The notes beneath the pieces are model-generated. The model had not been told where the DNA came from, searched no databases, and worked only from the letters and a program-made list of their open reading frames with translations. A DNA stretch of 13,627 nt, taken from Physocladia obscura (lineage: Eukaryota > Chytridiomycota > Chytridiomycetes > Chytridiales > Chytriomycetaceae). The position numbers and the translations under genes are program-made. Shown in pieces: positions 1 to 8,530 of this stretch; position 1 is the stretch's first letter, and every line of letters begins with the position of its first letter. The stretch covers positions 1-13,627 of the forward strand of contig JADGJH010000866.1 of the NCBI GenBank assembly GCA_027596945.1, read 5' to 3'.

Positions 1-15
1 GTCTTAAACGAACTT

Positions 16-3000
16 TCACTCCAGCCTAACACTTTTGCCTTTCATCCCCAAATTCACCCCTTTCATCCCCTCAATAATAGCCCTTCCCGTCCTCCTCCCC
101 ACTCCGTCGCCATGATCGACAACAACAGTTTTGACCAAAAACTGCCGCATCCGCACATTCCGCACCCCGCCCACAATTTCCGCCACATATCCGTCCAGCC
201 GCTCGTTTGTCACAATGCTGAATCCACTGCGCACGCTCATGTCTCCAAGTTTCGGCGAATATGAGAACCCGGCGTATGATTGCGGTTTGTATACCGGGTG
301 CGAGGGCGTGCTTTCGAGCGGCGCAGTAGTTGCTGTTGTTGTTGCAGACAGGTGAGACGCGTGTGAACTTGCTTGGGATACGTGTCGGTGTTTAGGAGAT
401 GTTAGTGACTGTGGGGTGGATGTAGAGTCATATCCGCATGTGTTGCTGCGGTCTGAATCAAAGCCGGTGTTGGTGTTGGAGGGTGGTCCGCGGTATGCGA
501 CGGCAACCAGAATATCAAAGAGACAGACAAAAATATTAATTAGAGTGGGTCCACCATTTTTGGGGAGGTTGTAAGCGATTGCGTATTTAATGATATCTGA
601 GGTATATGTTTCGGCTATTGAGCCAATGTTTTCGTCAGTTAAGATGTTGTTTGGAGTTACGCGGTTGCGGTTGTGGTGGTTGCGGTGGTGGTTTGCCACG
701 TTGTTGTTGACCGCTGGTCTTTCGTTTTCGGAAACGTCCGAATCGCTGTCGTCACTATTAAACAACCCCGAATCATAAGTAAAATCTTTTTAAAAAAAAA
801 AAAAAAAAATTAACAATACCAAAAAAAATAAAAATAAAAAAAAGAGATGCGAAGAACAAAATATATGTATATATAACCTTTCCGAGTTTGCAAGCTAAAC
901 TTCATATCTTCACCACCCCCGTTCTCAATCCACTCATCCAGTGTCCCTGCTCCCGCCAACACCGATAACTCTGCCAACGCAAACTCCAGACATTTTTCAA
1001 GTCGCACCTGTGCTGCCACCCTCGCTTTTACACTATGATAAAATCGACTACTCCCACTACTCCCTTCGAACCCACCTCCACCACCGAACCCGCTGGTGTC
1101 GCCGTTATTGCTGATGCTTCCCCATTTGTTTCGTGGTCGTAGCCGGTTCGGGGACATTGGTGGCGGAGGTGTTGTTACCTGCTGACGGCCAGATACACTT
1201 CCACTGGTGCTTGGCGCGCCGCCGCCAACACTGCTGCTATCGCCGCCATATACTAAAGAGGTAGCCGTCGTTTTGATTTTCGTCTTTAGCGCGAATCCGA
1301 GGTGCGTTGTTGAGGTGGAGAGCGACGATGGGTTCGATCGGAACGCCGAGCCGAGGATTGGTGCTGGCGGGTATGCTGTTGATGCTGTTTCGATGGTGGT
1401 GGATGGTGGAAGAGATACCGGAGGAACGGGAGGCGGCGACGATCCTGTGGTAACATTACTCAAAGATTGCGCTGGTATGTCTCTTGTGGGTGTGACAGAC
1501 ATTGGTGAGTTTTCATCAAAAGTCTTTAGTTCAAAAGCTTCTTCTGCTGGTGAACGGAACGATACAGATCCGCCGCCGCTATTATTGCTTTCTTTTGTAG
1601 TTGCCAGTATCGAAAGGTCAAACGGCTTTTGAGCAGGTGATTTGAACGGCACAGTTCCGCTTCCGTTGGAAGCAGTAGCAGCCTGGTAGGCTAAATCGCT
1701 TGTCAAAATAGAGGAATGTGGTGTGTACGCGCGGACAGGATGTGGCGCGAGAATTCCAGCCAAAGGCGCTGGAGAAATGACTTCATTGATTGTCACAGTA
1801 GATCGCCGTTGTTGGTGAGGAGTCTGCTCTGTATGTACTGCAGTATCTTTCGTCGAGGATTCATCTGCTACTATTGTTGTGGTATTGTTTAGGCCACGGC
1901 CGCCGTCTAACACAACGCTTTCGGAATCGTCCATGTCGCTAGCGGTTGATCCGTCTGGAAGAATAAGTCGTTCAGAGTCTGTAACTCTAAGACTGCTGTC
2001 CCGATCATTAAAGTCGTTTTCTTCTTCATCATTAAAATCGTCATCAACATTGAATTCATCGTAATCAGATTCTTCCGAGTCAGATGCATCGAATTCGTGG
2101 TCATTGAAAATGATGGACTCGATCGAATCTTCTTGGCCATTATCTTTTTCATTGTCGATTTCAACAACATTGCAAAACAGTTCATGGCCCGTGCTGATCC
2201 ACGAATCAAGAATAATAATTTTTTGCAGCGGCAATGCGCGATGGAATAGTTTGAAAAGCCGCACAGATTGGAGAATGTAATTGTGTTTGAGAAGTGCAAG
2301 TTGGCGCTCGCGCTTTGCCCTGCGACGAGCCAAGATATGCCTTAGTTTGGTTAATTGTATGTTTCGCTCTTTGCGGCGACGCAAACGATTGCGGTCTAAT
2401 GAATCGGTGGGACTATGCATACGACGAGGCGGATTTAGGCGATCTGCTCCAACTGCTCCGGCACCTGGTTCATCTTCCCAGTCATCTGAATTGTCCGAGC
2501 CATTACTGCTGCTATTGCTGCCATCAGAAAAATCTTCGTCTTCAAACTGTTCTAGCCTTTCATTGTCTTCCAAGACTTCCTCGACTAGTTTGTTTCGGTG
2601 TTTTTCAATATCCATGAGAAAAGTTTCAAAACCATGAATAAGGGCGAGACCGTTCGACGCATGGAAACGGAGACGTTCGTTTTCTTGAATTTCAGTCGCG
2701 ACGAATTGAAGGAATTTCGCGCCAGTCTGTCTCGGGAATTAAACTTCAATAAAAAAAAAGAGGTATTAAAAACCTTTAAGCTGGACTTTGCAATCAAAAG
2801 GCCAAGATCTTGGACAGTCATTGAGTTTGTTGGAGATCTGAGGAGTTTGGGGTTGTTGAGAACTGGGTTGGGGGAGGTCATTGCGGAGGAAAGGGCGCCG
2901 GTGGATTCGCTGAAGAAGGGCGAGAGCGGATATTTGTCTCTGAGGGTGCGGAGTGTCTTAGAGTCATTAAGACGAATGCATTCTCTGACGAGAACTGGTA

Positions 3001-3513
3001 GTATAAGTCAGTTAGTTGTTCTCTTTATGATGGGAAGTCACGTGACTCTCCATGTGACGGGTGACTTACAGTTGCAGCACCACGCGATGGGTGAGTCGGC
3101 GGCCAGGAACTGGAAAGCGGCGAGTAGTTCGGCAGCTGTTTGGGTGTCTCTGACGTCCTTGTCGAAAGAGTCGGTGTAAAGAAGCCGGAGAGCCGCCTGC
3201 ATGACTGAAGTCGGCAAGTCCACATCGAGCACCACTCTATCGTGAGCACTGTCTTCGTGGGCAGTAGTAATTTGCGTGATAGTGTCTTATGTGATATTCT
3301 CGTAAGTATCGGAAGTACCGTAGTCCTGGTACCTTGGCTGGTGCTCCATACGGGCGACAGACGCGTGGCAAAGAAGGCGGACTTCTGGGCCAGGACGAGC
3401 GAGTGCAGCCGCAACATCGCCTCCTCGCCCATTCCTCGCACCACAACTACCACGTCCGCCATCTGTGCCCCGTGCTCCCACAGCAACACTCCTGTGCTCA
3501 CATTCGCGTCCAT
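16..3513 (-). CDS. BTB/POZ-domain protein with long acidic and low-complexity tail (five exons)
   Basis: Exons on the minus strand are 3513-3333, 3285-3070, 2994-2774, 2726-878 and 785-16, giving 1078 residues. All introns are GT..AG (47, 75, 47 and 92 nt) and the frame closes at each junction (phases 1, 1, 0, 1). Seen: an N-terminal BTB fold at about residues 17-113, with the core MADVVVVVRG, then LRLHSLVLAQKSAFF, then RVVLDVDLPTSV followed by ALRLLYTDSF. An ordered linker follows to about residue 250. Next come an acidic Ser/Asp/Glu stretch (about 260-293), a basic coil rich in RRRK and ARRRAKRER (about 317-351, a likely nuclear localisation signal), a second acidic stretch (about 407-449), Pro/Ser/Thr/Gly low complexity, and a more ordered C-terminal part. 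BTB domains mediate dimerisation or Cullin-3 binding; which applies here is unknown. No BACK, Kelch or zinc-finger domain is visible. The ATG at 2615 is internal (residue 244), because the frame continues coherently upstream to the 47-nt intron. Domain call good; function unknown. Confidence 0.78.
786..877 (-). other. Intron 4 of the BTB gene with an 18-T polypyrimidine tract
   Basis: Minus-strand intron of 92 nt with donor GTTATA at 877 and acceptor AAAAAG ending at 786. The gene strand carries a run of 18 T (positions 809-792) just before the acceptor. It joins G to AT, making an Asp codon, and removes an otherwise readable but Phe/Tyr-rich tail that ends in a stop. Without this splice the protein would lose its last 256 residues. 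Confidence 0.65.
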
Positions 3514-3642
3514 TTCCTTTTCGATATCAAATCAACCTTGGTTAATGGCAATCCAATCAATGCCATCCAATCAGATCTCTCAACTCTTTTTTTTCTTTTT
3601 TCTTTTTTTTCATCAAAAGTCAAACCAACAGAAAAAATACCA
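3514..3642. promoter_or_regulatory. Divergent promoter between the BTB gene and fibrillarin, with two CCAATCA boxes
   Basis: Only 129 bases separate the two divergent start codons. Two identical CCAATCA boxes lie at 3553-3559 and 3567-3573, 14 bases apart, on the plus strand. CCAAT(C/A) is the core bound by the HAP/NF-Y complex in fungi. Downstream of them is a T-rich tract (about 3587-3610), common before fungal start sites. No TATA box is evident in either direction. That both genes share the boxes is inference from spacing. Confidence 0.5.
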
Positions 3643-5208
3643 ATGGGATTCGGTTAGCCATCCAATGAGAAGCTTTCATTGCCCTTTGTTTGCACCAAAT
3701 CTGATCCGTCGTTAGTTCGTCGGAAGTGACGATAATGTACAGAGGCCTTGTCTGCTTTGTCTGTTCCTCGCAAAAAATCCCATTTCGGTTTTCAAAGAAC
3801 CGGCTGGTTTCAGGGGATTCAACAACTCTGTCGTCTACCAATCAAACGAACATACTTTTTTTTCTTTTTTACGTAACCCATTTCGTTTCCTCTTATTCTT
3901 AACTGTGTGTGTTTTTGTTTGTGTGTGTACAGGAGACAGAGGTAGAGGCGGTAGCGGTGGTCGCGGGGGTAGCAGCTTTGGTGCTCGAGGTGGCGGTATT
4001 CAAAAAGGCGGTCGTGGTGGTGTGTACCTGCCTTGATTTTATATTGAATACCAACATTTTTTTTCTTTTTTCTTTCGACAGGTGGCCGTGGAGGATTCGG
4101 CGGCGGTGACCGTGGTAGTGACCGTGGTGGTCGAGGAGGTAAGATGACACTTTACGAAGCGCAGCTTGGGGCAAAACTTAGCGAAGCGAATAAAAAAATC
4201 AATTCAATATTAAAATTTGCCAAACGCGGTATGCGAGTGTAGCTTACCTCCGACAACAAGCGAAGCGAACGTAATGCGAAGCATAGCATAATAATACAAA
4301 TGCAAAGCCATGAGCTAAAAAAATTTGAATTATTTATCTAGGTGGTCGTGGTGCACCGAGAGGCGGCGGTCGCGGGGCACCAAGAGGTGGTGCACGAGGT
4401 GGACGCGGCGGTAGCGCGCGTGGTGGTGCCAGAGGCGGCGCAAAAGTTGTTATTGAACCACACAGACACGAAGGCGTTTTTATCGCTCGTGGAAAAGAAG
4501 ACTTGCTTGTCACAAAGAATTTGGTTCCCGGTGAATCCGTTTATGGCGAAAAGAGAATCAGTGTCGATGTGAGCTCTCTATTTTTCTTCAATAATAACAT
4601 AATAATAATAATTGAAATAGAATAGTGATGGTACGAAAACCGAATACCGCGTGTGGAACCCATTCCGATCCAAACTCGCAGCTGGGATCCTCGGCGGTCT
4701 CGACCATATTCACATCAAACCCGGCAGCAAAGTTCTCTACCTGGGCGCCGCCAACGGTACCTCCTGCTCGCATGTGGCTGACATTGTCGGCCCAGCGGGC
4801 CTGGTATATGCAGTCGAATTCTCGCACCGCTCAGGCCGCGACCTAATTAACATGGCCAAGAAACGCACGAATGTAATCCCCATCATCGAAGACGCGCGAC
4901 ACCCACACAAGTACCGCATGCTCGTCGGAATGGTTGATGTTGTGTTTGCTGACGTTGCGCAGCCGGACCAAGCTCGGATAATCACGATGAATTCGCACCT
5001 GTTTTTGAAGCAGGGCGGGCATATTGTGATATCGATTAAAGCGAATTGCATTGACTCGACTGCGGTTGCGAGTGTGGTGTTTGCTGACGAAGTCAAGAAG
5101 CTACAGGAGGGTAAGGTGAAACCTCAGGAGCAGCTTACGCTTGAACCATATGAGAGAGATCATGCGATTGTTGTTGGTGAATACCGTGCTGCTAAGAAGG
5201 CCAAGTGA
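3643..5208 (+). CDS. NOP1: Fibrillarin, rRNA 2'-O-methyltransferase of box C/D snoRNPs
   Basis: Exons are 3643-3652, 3933-4019, 4082-4138, 4342-4568 and 4621-5208, giving 322 residues, the usual fibrillarin size. Residues 1-85 form the glycine-arginine (GAR) domain, starting MGFGDRGRGG and containing APRGG repeats. From about residue 86 comes the methyltransferase: [12 protein letters not shown], then [15 protein letters not shown], the S-adenosylmethionine motif [12 protein letters not shown] (168-179), and FADVAQPDQ with Asp238. Lys267 (SIKAN) and His308 (ERDHA) are in the places of the family catalytic residues. In the nucleolus fibrillarin uses C/D snoRNA guides to methylate pre-rRNA ribose and also methylates histone H2A glutamine (family knowledge). 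The ATG was chosen because the 10-base first exon splices in frame into GDRGRGG. The acceptor at 4619-4620 is preferred to one at 4624-4625, which would shift the frame. The gene symbol follows yeast; FBL is the animal name. Confidence 0.95.
3653..3932 (+). other. Fibrillarin intron 1 (280 nt), splitting a 10-base first coding exon
   Basis: Donor GTTAGC follows ATGGGATTCG directly; the acceptor is GTACAG at 3927-3932, preceded by a T/G-rich tract. The split codon is G|GA (Gly). It is the longest intron in the window. I looked for a hosted box C/D snoRNA, since fibrillarin introns could carry one, and saw only poor matches (GTGACGA at about 3726 as a weak C box, with no well-spaced D box). Confidence 0.75.
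4139..4341 (+). repeat. Fibrillarin intron 3 carrying clustered GCGAAGC-type mini-hairpin motifs
   Basis: This 203-nt intron (donor GTAAGA, acceptor TCTAG) holds several copies of the heptamer core GCGAAGC or CGAAGCG: around 4155-4161, 4181-4190, 4260-4269 and 4274-4284. The last is a perfect short inverted repeat ATGC-GAA-GCAT. The two AGCGAAGCGAA copies are direct repeats about 79 bases apart. Single-stranded GCGAAGC is known to form an unusually stable GNA-loop mini-hairpin. Whether it matters here is unknown. Confidence 0.5.
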
Positions 5209-5675
5209 AAGAAAAAACTAAATTGCCAACTTTTTTAATTATTTTTCTTTAGTCAATTGTTTTTTCAAACAAAATATGAGCTTATATTGGTCTTTTGAAA
5301 TTATTTTCCTATGAATGTCTTGAACTTGAGAAGAAAGAGGATATGCTACATATTGTTTTAAATACATTAGACGCCTTGGATTAATATCTAGTGTTACGTC
5401 AATAAATTCATCATCTTCAATTTTTGTGGTGCAATGCGGGTACTTTACTCATACACTGTAAGTGTCATTAAATGCTCTTCCATGGTATTGTTGGAAGAGG
5501 GTGGAACAGGCGATCACAGACAGAAAAAATTTTAACTATGATATCAGACACTCCAATCCTCTTTTTCTTTTCGAGAAAAAATCGAGCTGCGGAAAATTGT
5601 TGGAATCGACCTAGCACAGCAAGAGATTTCAGAAAGAAATAACAAGAATGGTAACGAAGAAAATAATAGTTTTGA
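5209..5675. other. Spacer after fibrillarin, including its probable 3' UTR
   Basis: AT-rich sequence of 467 bases. A candidate polyadenylation signal AATAAA is at 5401-5406, about 190 bases after the fibrillarin stop. Open frames on either strand here are rich in Phe and Lys and look like chance. I see no tRNA or other RNA gene. Confidence 0.5.
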
Positions 5676-6063
5676 ATGAAACATACAAAAAAAAAAGAGG
5701 AACAATTAGCGAGAATAAGAAACAACCAATTTTATGAGTACTTTTGGTTTCTTTTTCAACTTTATCGCACTGTAGCCTTGTTGGTCGGCGCCATGATTTT
5801 GTTGGTTTTAGGATGTTTTGTTTATTGTTTGCATTGTTTACTGAATACACACAAGGCCGATACAGCGAACAGGAATTTAGATCAATCGCGGACAATTTAC
5901 CGCGAATCCGACAAATTTTTCTACCAAGGTTTCGAAAATTCAAAAGCATTTACATCACGTTGTACCGTTGTATTTTTTGTTTTGTTTTAGAAAGTGGATG
6001 GAAAGCTTGTAAGTACGACATGAAATGTTTGTTGCTCTATAAGATTTCGCAGATAGTGTTTAA
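5676..6063 (+). CDS. Candidate small single-pass membrane protein (three exons)
   Basis: The ATG at 5676 directly follows an in-frame stop. The proposed exons are 5676-5928, 5991-6008 and 6053-6063, giving 93 residues. Introns are 62 nt (GTTTCG..TTTTAG) and 44 nt (GTAAGT..TCGCAG), and both junctions keep a readable frame ending SGWKAYSV. Residues 1-15 are Lys/Glu-rich, a hydrophobic helix spans about 30-55 (ALLVGAMILLVLGCFVY), and the remainder is polar. The 18-base middle exon is unusual and weakens the model. An overlapping second frame starting at 5744 is also open for 111 codons and could be part of another structure. No family is recognised, and transcription is unproven. Confidence 0.25.
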
Positions 6064-6132
6064 AATAAAGATAAAATAATAAAAAATAGTAAACTCATAA
6101 TTGCAACAGTTTCGCAAATTTACTCAATTATT

Positions 6133-6312
6133 ATGAAACTAAATGTATTTAGCATTGTTTTAATCTTTTTGCTTACTAATGTTACTATTCTTACCATCAC
6201 ATTAACCTGTTTGATGATTTCTGCTATTTCCATAAAACACTTATCCAACAACTCCATTGCTAATTCTATTGAAATTTTTGCTGATATCTTCTTTCGGCAT
6301 AAGAAAATTTAA
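6133..6312 (+). CDS. Possible 59-residue hydrophobic peptide
   Basis: An ATG-initiated frame of 60 codons including TAA. It begins MKLNVFSIVLIFLLTNV and stays hydrophobic to about residue 33, then turns polar with a basic end (FFRHKKI). This resembles a signal peptide or a single membrane anchor, but in DNA this AT-rich such peptides also arise by chance (Ile, Leu and Phe codons dominate). There is no recognised family, and no neighbour suggests a role. Confidence 0.22.
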   Translation: MKLNVFSIVLIFLLTNVTILTITLTCLMISAISIKHLSNNSIANSIEIFADIFFRHKKI

Positions 6313-6642
6313 ATTTCAAAAATTTTAAATAAAAAAAGAATATTGAAAAGAAAAGAACTTTGCTTTCGCTTCATGCTTTTATTCTCCAAGTATGAGATTA
6401 AGCGCTTCGTTTTCTGCCATTGAACGTATTGCCAGGAGTGAACTGCCTAGTCACACTTTACATCCCTTCTTATTATGTGTTGGGCTGCTAGGCTCAACCT
6501 AGTTACTGCTAAGCTTATGCTGTTCAAACTACTGAGAAAATACAATGTTGACAAAACATCTGGATTCTCCGTTTCAAAATGAAATGTGTCTTCTGATGAT
6601 CCACCGTTCCAGAAAATTTTTGCAGTTGTTTCAGCTTCAAAA
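6313..6642. other. Spacer before the receptor gene
   Basis: 330 bases upstream of the receptor start. At 6362-6377 and 6401-6410 it contains TTCGCTTC and AGCGCTTCGT, close to the reverse complement of the CGAAGCG motifs in fibrillarin intron 3, so these may belong to one dispersed short repeat. CTTTTATT is nearby. I see no convincing gene or TATA box. Confidence 0.35.
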
Positions 6643-7625
6643 ATGGCAGAACCAGAGCGGCCAGACACAGATACAATATTTTGGTACCTATATCTGCTAT
6701 ATTTTCCCACTGTCATTTTTGGTGCAACGCTATCAGGCCCAATGCTATATTCTGTCGTAGCACATCGAAAAACACTCTTAAGGTCTCGGCTTGATCAGGT
6801 TATCATGTTGCTGCTTATTATCTCCTTCTTCTGGTCTGCTGCAACTACAATACGGGCGATTCTTATGCTATTTATTGCAAGCGACGCTATGAATCAGTTT
6901 GATGCTGGAATGTCTTTTATTGCGCTTGTTTGGTTCTTGATTTCGAACGTCCTCCTGGCGATGACACGATACTTTGTCTTGAAGGATTTGCCAGAGAAAG
7001 ACACCAGACGTTATTTTATTGCAGGATTTATGATTGCGACAGCTTTATCCGGCTGTCTTGTTTGGATATTTTCAACTGCGGTTAGACAAAAAAAATTTCG
7101 AACTTCTTTCGCTAAATCACAAAACAGACAACTACAAACAAAATCAGTCCCGATTCTGAATATAAAACACAACTTCGAGTATTTTTTGTGATTTGTGCTA
7201 TAACACTGATTCCTTGTATGGCCGCAATTGTTTGGATATATTCATCAACATACGTTCAGCTTTCACGACGACTGAAGGAAACAATAACTTCGCCACTGGA
7301 TATTCGCTTACGTTTACTACTTCAAAAAAAAGTGCTGAAGTCAACAATGATGATGTCTTCGGGTACCGTAATTTGCTACCTTCCTATCACTGCCGCAGTG
7401 TTTGACGTTGGGTTTCTAAGAAATGGGGCGTTGCAAACTAACGTTAGAGTTTTTGTGACGGAATTTATGCTGCTGGATACAATTATTACTCCGGCGTTAT
7501 TGCTGTATTTTATGCCAAAACTTCGTCACGCAGTAGCAGCGCGGTGGTGGTGCTTTTCAAGGCTGAAGGCAGGAAATTTTGTGCTTGATACTGATTCTGA
7601 CCTGGAAATTTCAAACTCATTTTAG
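6643..7625 (+). CDS. Rhodopsin-like seven-transmembrane receptor (putative GPCR)
   Basis: Exons are 6643-7080 and 7128-7625, giving 311 residues. The 47-nt intron (GTTAGA..AACAG, phase 0) lies in the second extracellular loop region. Seven hydrophobic helices are at about 12-40, 51-78, 86-112, 123-146, 162-188, 216-240 and 252-274. Class A features appear in weakened form: MTRYFVL at the end of helix 3 in place of the D/ERY motif, CYLP in helix 6 in place of CWxP, and LDTIITPALLLYFMP in helix 7 in place of NPxxY. The third cytoplasmic loop (189-215) is basic, and the tail is short and acidic (DTDSDLEISNSF). Such receptors couple ligand or light sensing to heterotrimeric G proteins. No retinal-binding Lys is visible in helix 7, so it is probably not an opsin. 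The start is the first ATG in frame with the helices; the frame is open upstream, so a longer N-terminus is possible. Confidence 0.75.
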
Positions 7626-7807
7626 CTCATTTTATATTGCAGTTAAAAATTGATAGTCTCATTATAATTAAAAATTCGTTGAACTTTTTCTTCTAGTGTG
7701 TGAAAAAGATACTATTTTTGTTTAAACTGATAAGTCGCCAGAAATCTCATTAAATCAACGATCATAATGATCAAAAGACAAAGATGATTTATATTGTATG
7801 GTGGTTC
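7626..7807. other. Spacer between convergent units
   Basis: AT-rich 182 bases after the receptor stop. It probably holds the receptor 3' UTR and that of any minus-strand gene ending at 7808. No AATAAA is seen on the plus strand within the first 100 bases, and no other feature is visible. Confidence 0.35.
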
Positions 7808-8437
7808 TCACAGTACATAAAGCATTGCAAGCATTATCTTACTACATTTTTGCTGTGCGTGGGAATACAGAGTTGCTTGCTGTGCTTCCGTCAATTCAAT
7901 TATACCAGTTCCAGAAAATATGAGATTTTCTGTTGCTCTGAAATGAAAAAGCTGGTTAATTATACTTGAATTCCAACTATTAAATAATTTGCATATATTA
8001 TGCTTGTAATCTATCGTCACCGATCGCGTATAAACCGCAGCAAGACACAGAATCAGAGCCAGATCAAGAACTAGAATTTTTAAATTTTGCCACAAATCAA
8101 TTTGCTTCCACAGTATGGTTCATTTAAAAATATCACCCCCACGTCTGTTGCTACAATCTATGTCTAAATTAAATTTTTTTGAAAGCTTGAATAAGAGTTC
8201 TACAAGTTGTTCCATAGAGCAAGTTGCTAATTGGTCAATTTTGTAGTCGGGAAATAAGACACTGCGAATACGTGCCATTGGTAAATTAGTTTTTCTTTCG
8301 TTGATTGACTGTTGAACACTATCAAATGCAGAAATTGATGGTGGTGTTTTTGCAATTAAAAGTATCGAATCTTGTGGAACTGGGGATAGACAAATAGGGA
8401 GACAGAATTCGAATACTTTTTGGGATTGAAAGTCTTA
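7808..8437 (-). pseudogene. Unassigned reading frame of about 210 codons with one in-frame TGA
   Basis: Read on the minus strand from 8437 to the stop at 7808, one frame stays open except for a TGA at 8122-8120. That length is far more than chance allows in DNA this AT-rich. The first part contains IAKTPPSISAFDSVQQS, LPMARIRSVLFPDYK and SMEQLVELLFKLSKKF. After the TGA come LWKQIDLWQNLKILVLDLAL and IIELTEAQQATLYSH. The only early ATG is at 8278. An upstream stretch in another frame (8519-8417, FFSEKQFDLVTRLFPSKI) can be joined by a 37-nt GTATTC..CCCAG intron (8416-8380), giving IPKIPQDSILLIAK, but that stretch also lacks an ATG and overlaps the 3' UTR of the DJ-1-like gene. It is either a truncated, decayed gene or a real gene whose exons I have not solved. 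The family is not recognised. Confidence 0.4.
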
Positions 8438-8501
8438 TTTTGCTAGGGAATAGCCTGGTTACTAGATCAAATTGTTTTTCAGAGAAGAATGGGTTTTCGG
8501 T

Positions 8502-8507
8502 TTTATT
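8502..8507 (-). terminator. Candidate polyadenylation signal AATAAA of the DJ-1-like gene
   Basis: AATAAA on the minus strand lies 23 bases after the TAA stop of the DJ-1-like gene (8533-8531). It is the first such hexamer downstream. Usage is not proven by sequence alone. Confidence 0.4.
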
Positions 8508-8530
8508 AACCAGATGCAATAATAAATAAA

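Noticed and set aside
810..2615. A separate gene starting at the ATG at 2615
   Set aside because: The same frame continues upstream to 2726 with coherent sequence (VATEIQENERLRFHASNG), then a GT..AG 47-nt intron joins it in phase to the BTB exons. The last codons before 810 are intron read-through.
2598..3179. Long plus-strand frame antisense to the BTB gene
   Set aside because: It is the complement of BTB exons, crosses two of the introns and shows no domain.
3653..3932. Box C/D snoRNA hosted in fibrillarin intron 1
   Set aside because: Only one-mismatch C-like and scattered CTGA sequences are found, with no correct spacing or terminal stem.
6586..6642. A receptor start upstream at 6586
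   Set aside because: Position 6586 is GTG, not ATG. The first in-frame ATG is 6643. An upstream exon cannot be excluded but is not visible.
7921..7970. A 28-nt intron GTATAA..TTTCAG within the interrupted frame
   Set aside because: It is too short for spliceosomal introns, and the frame is already open without it.
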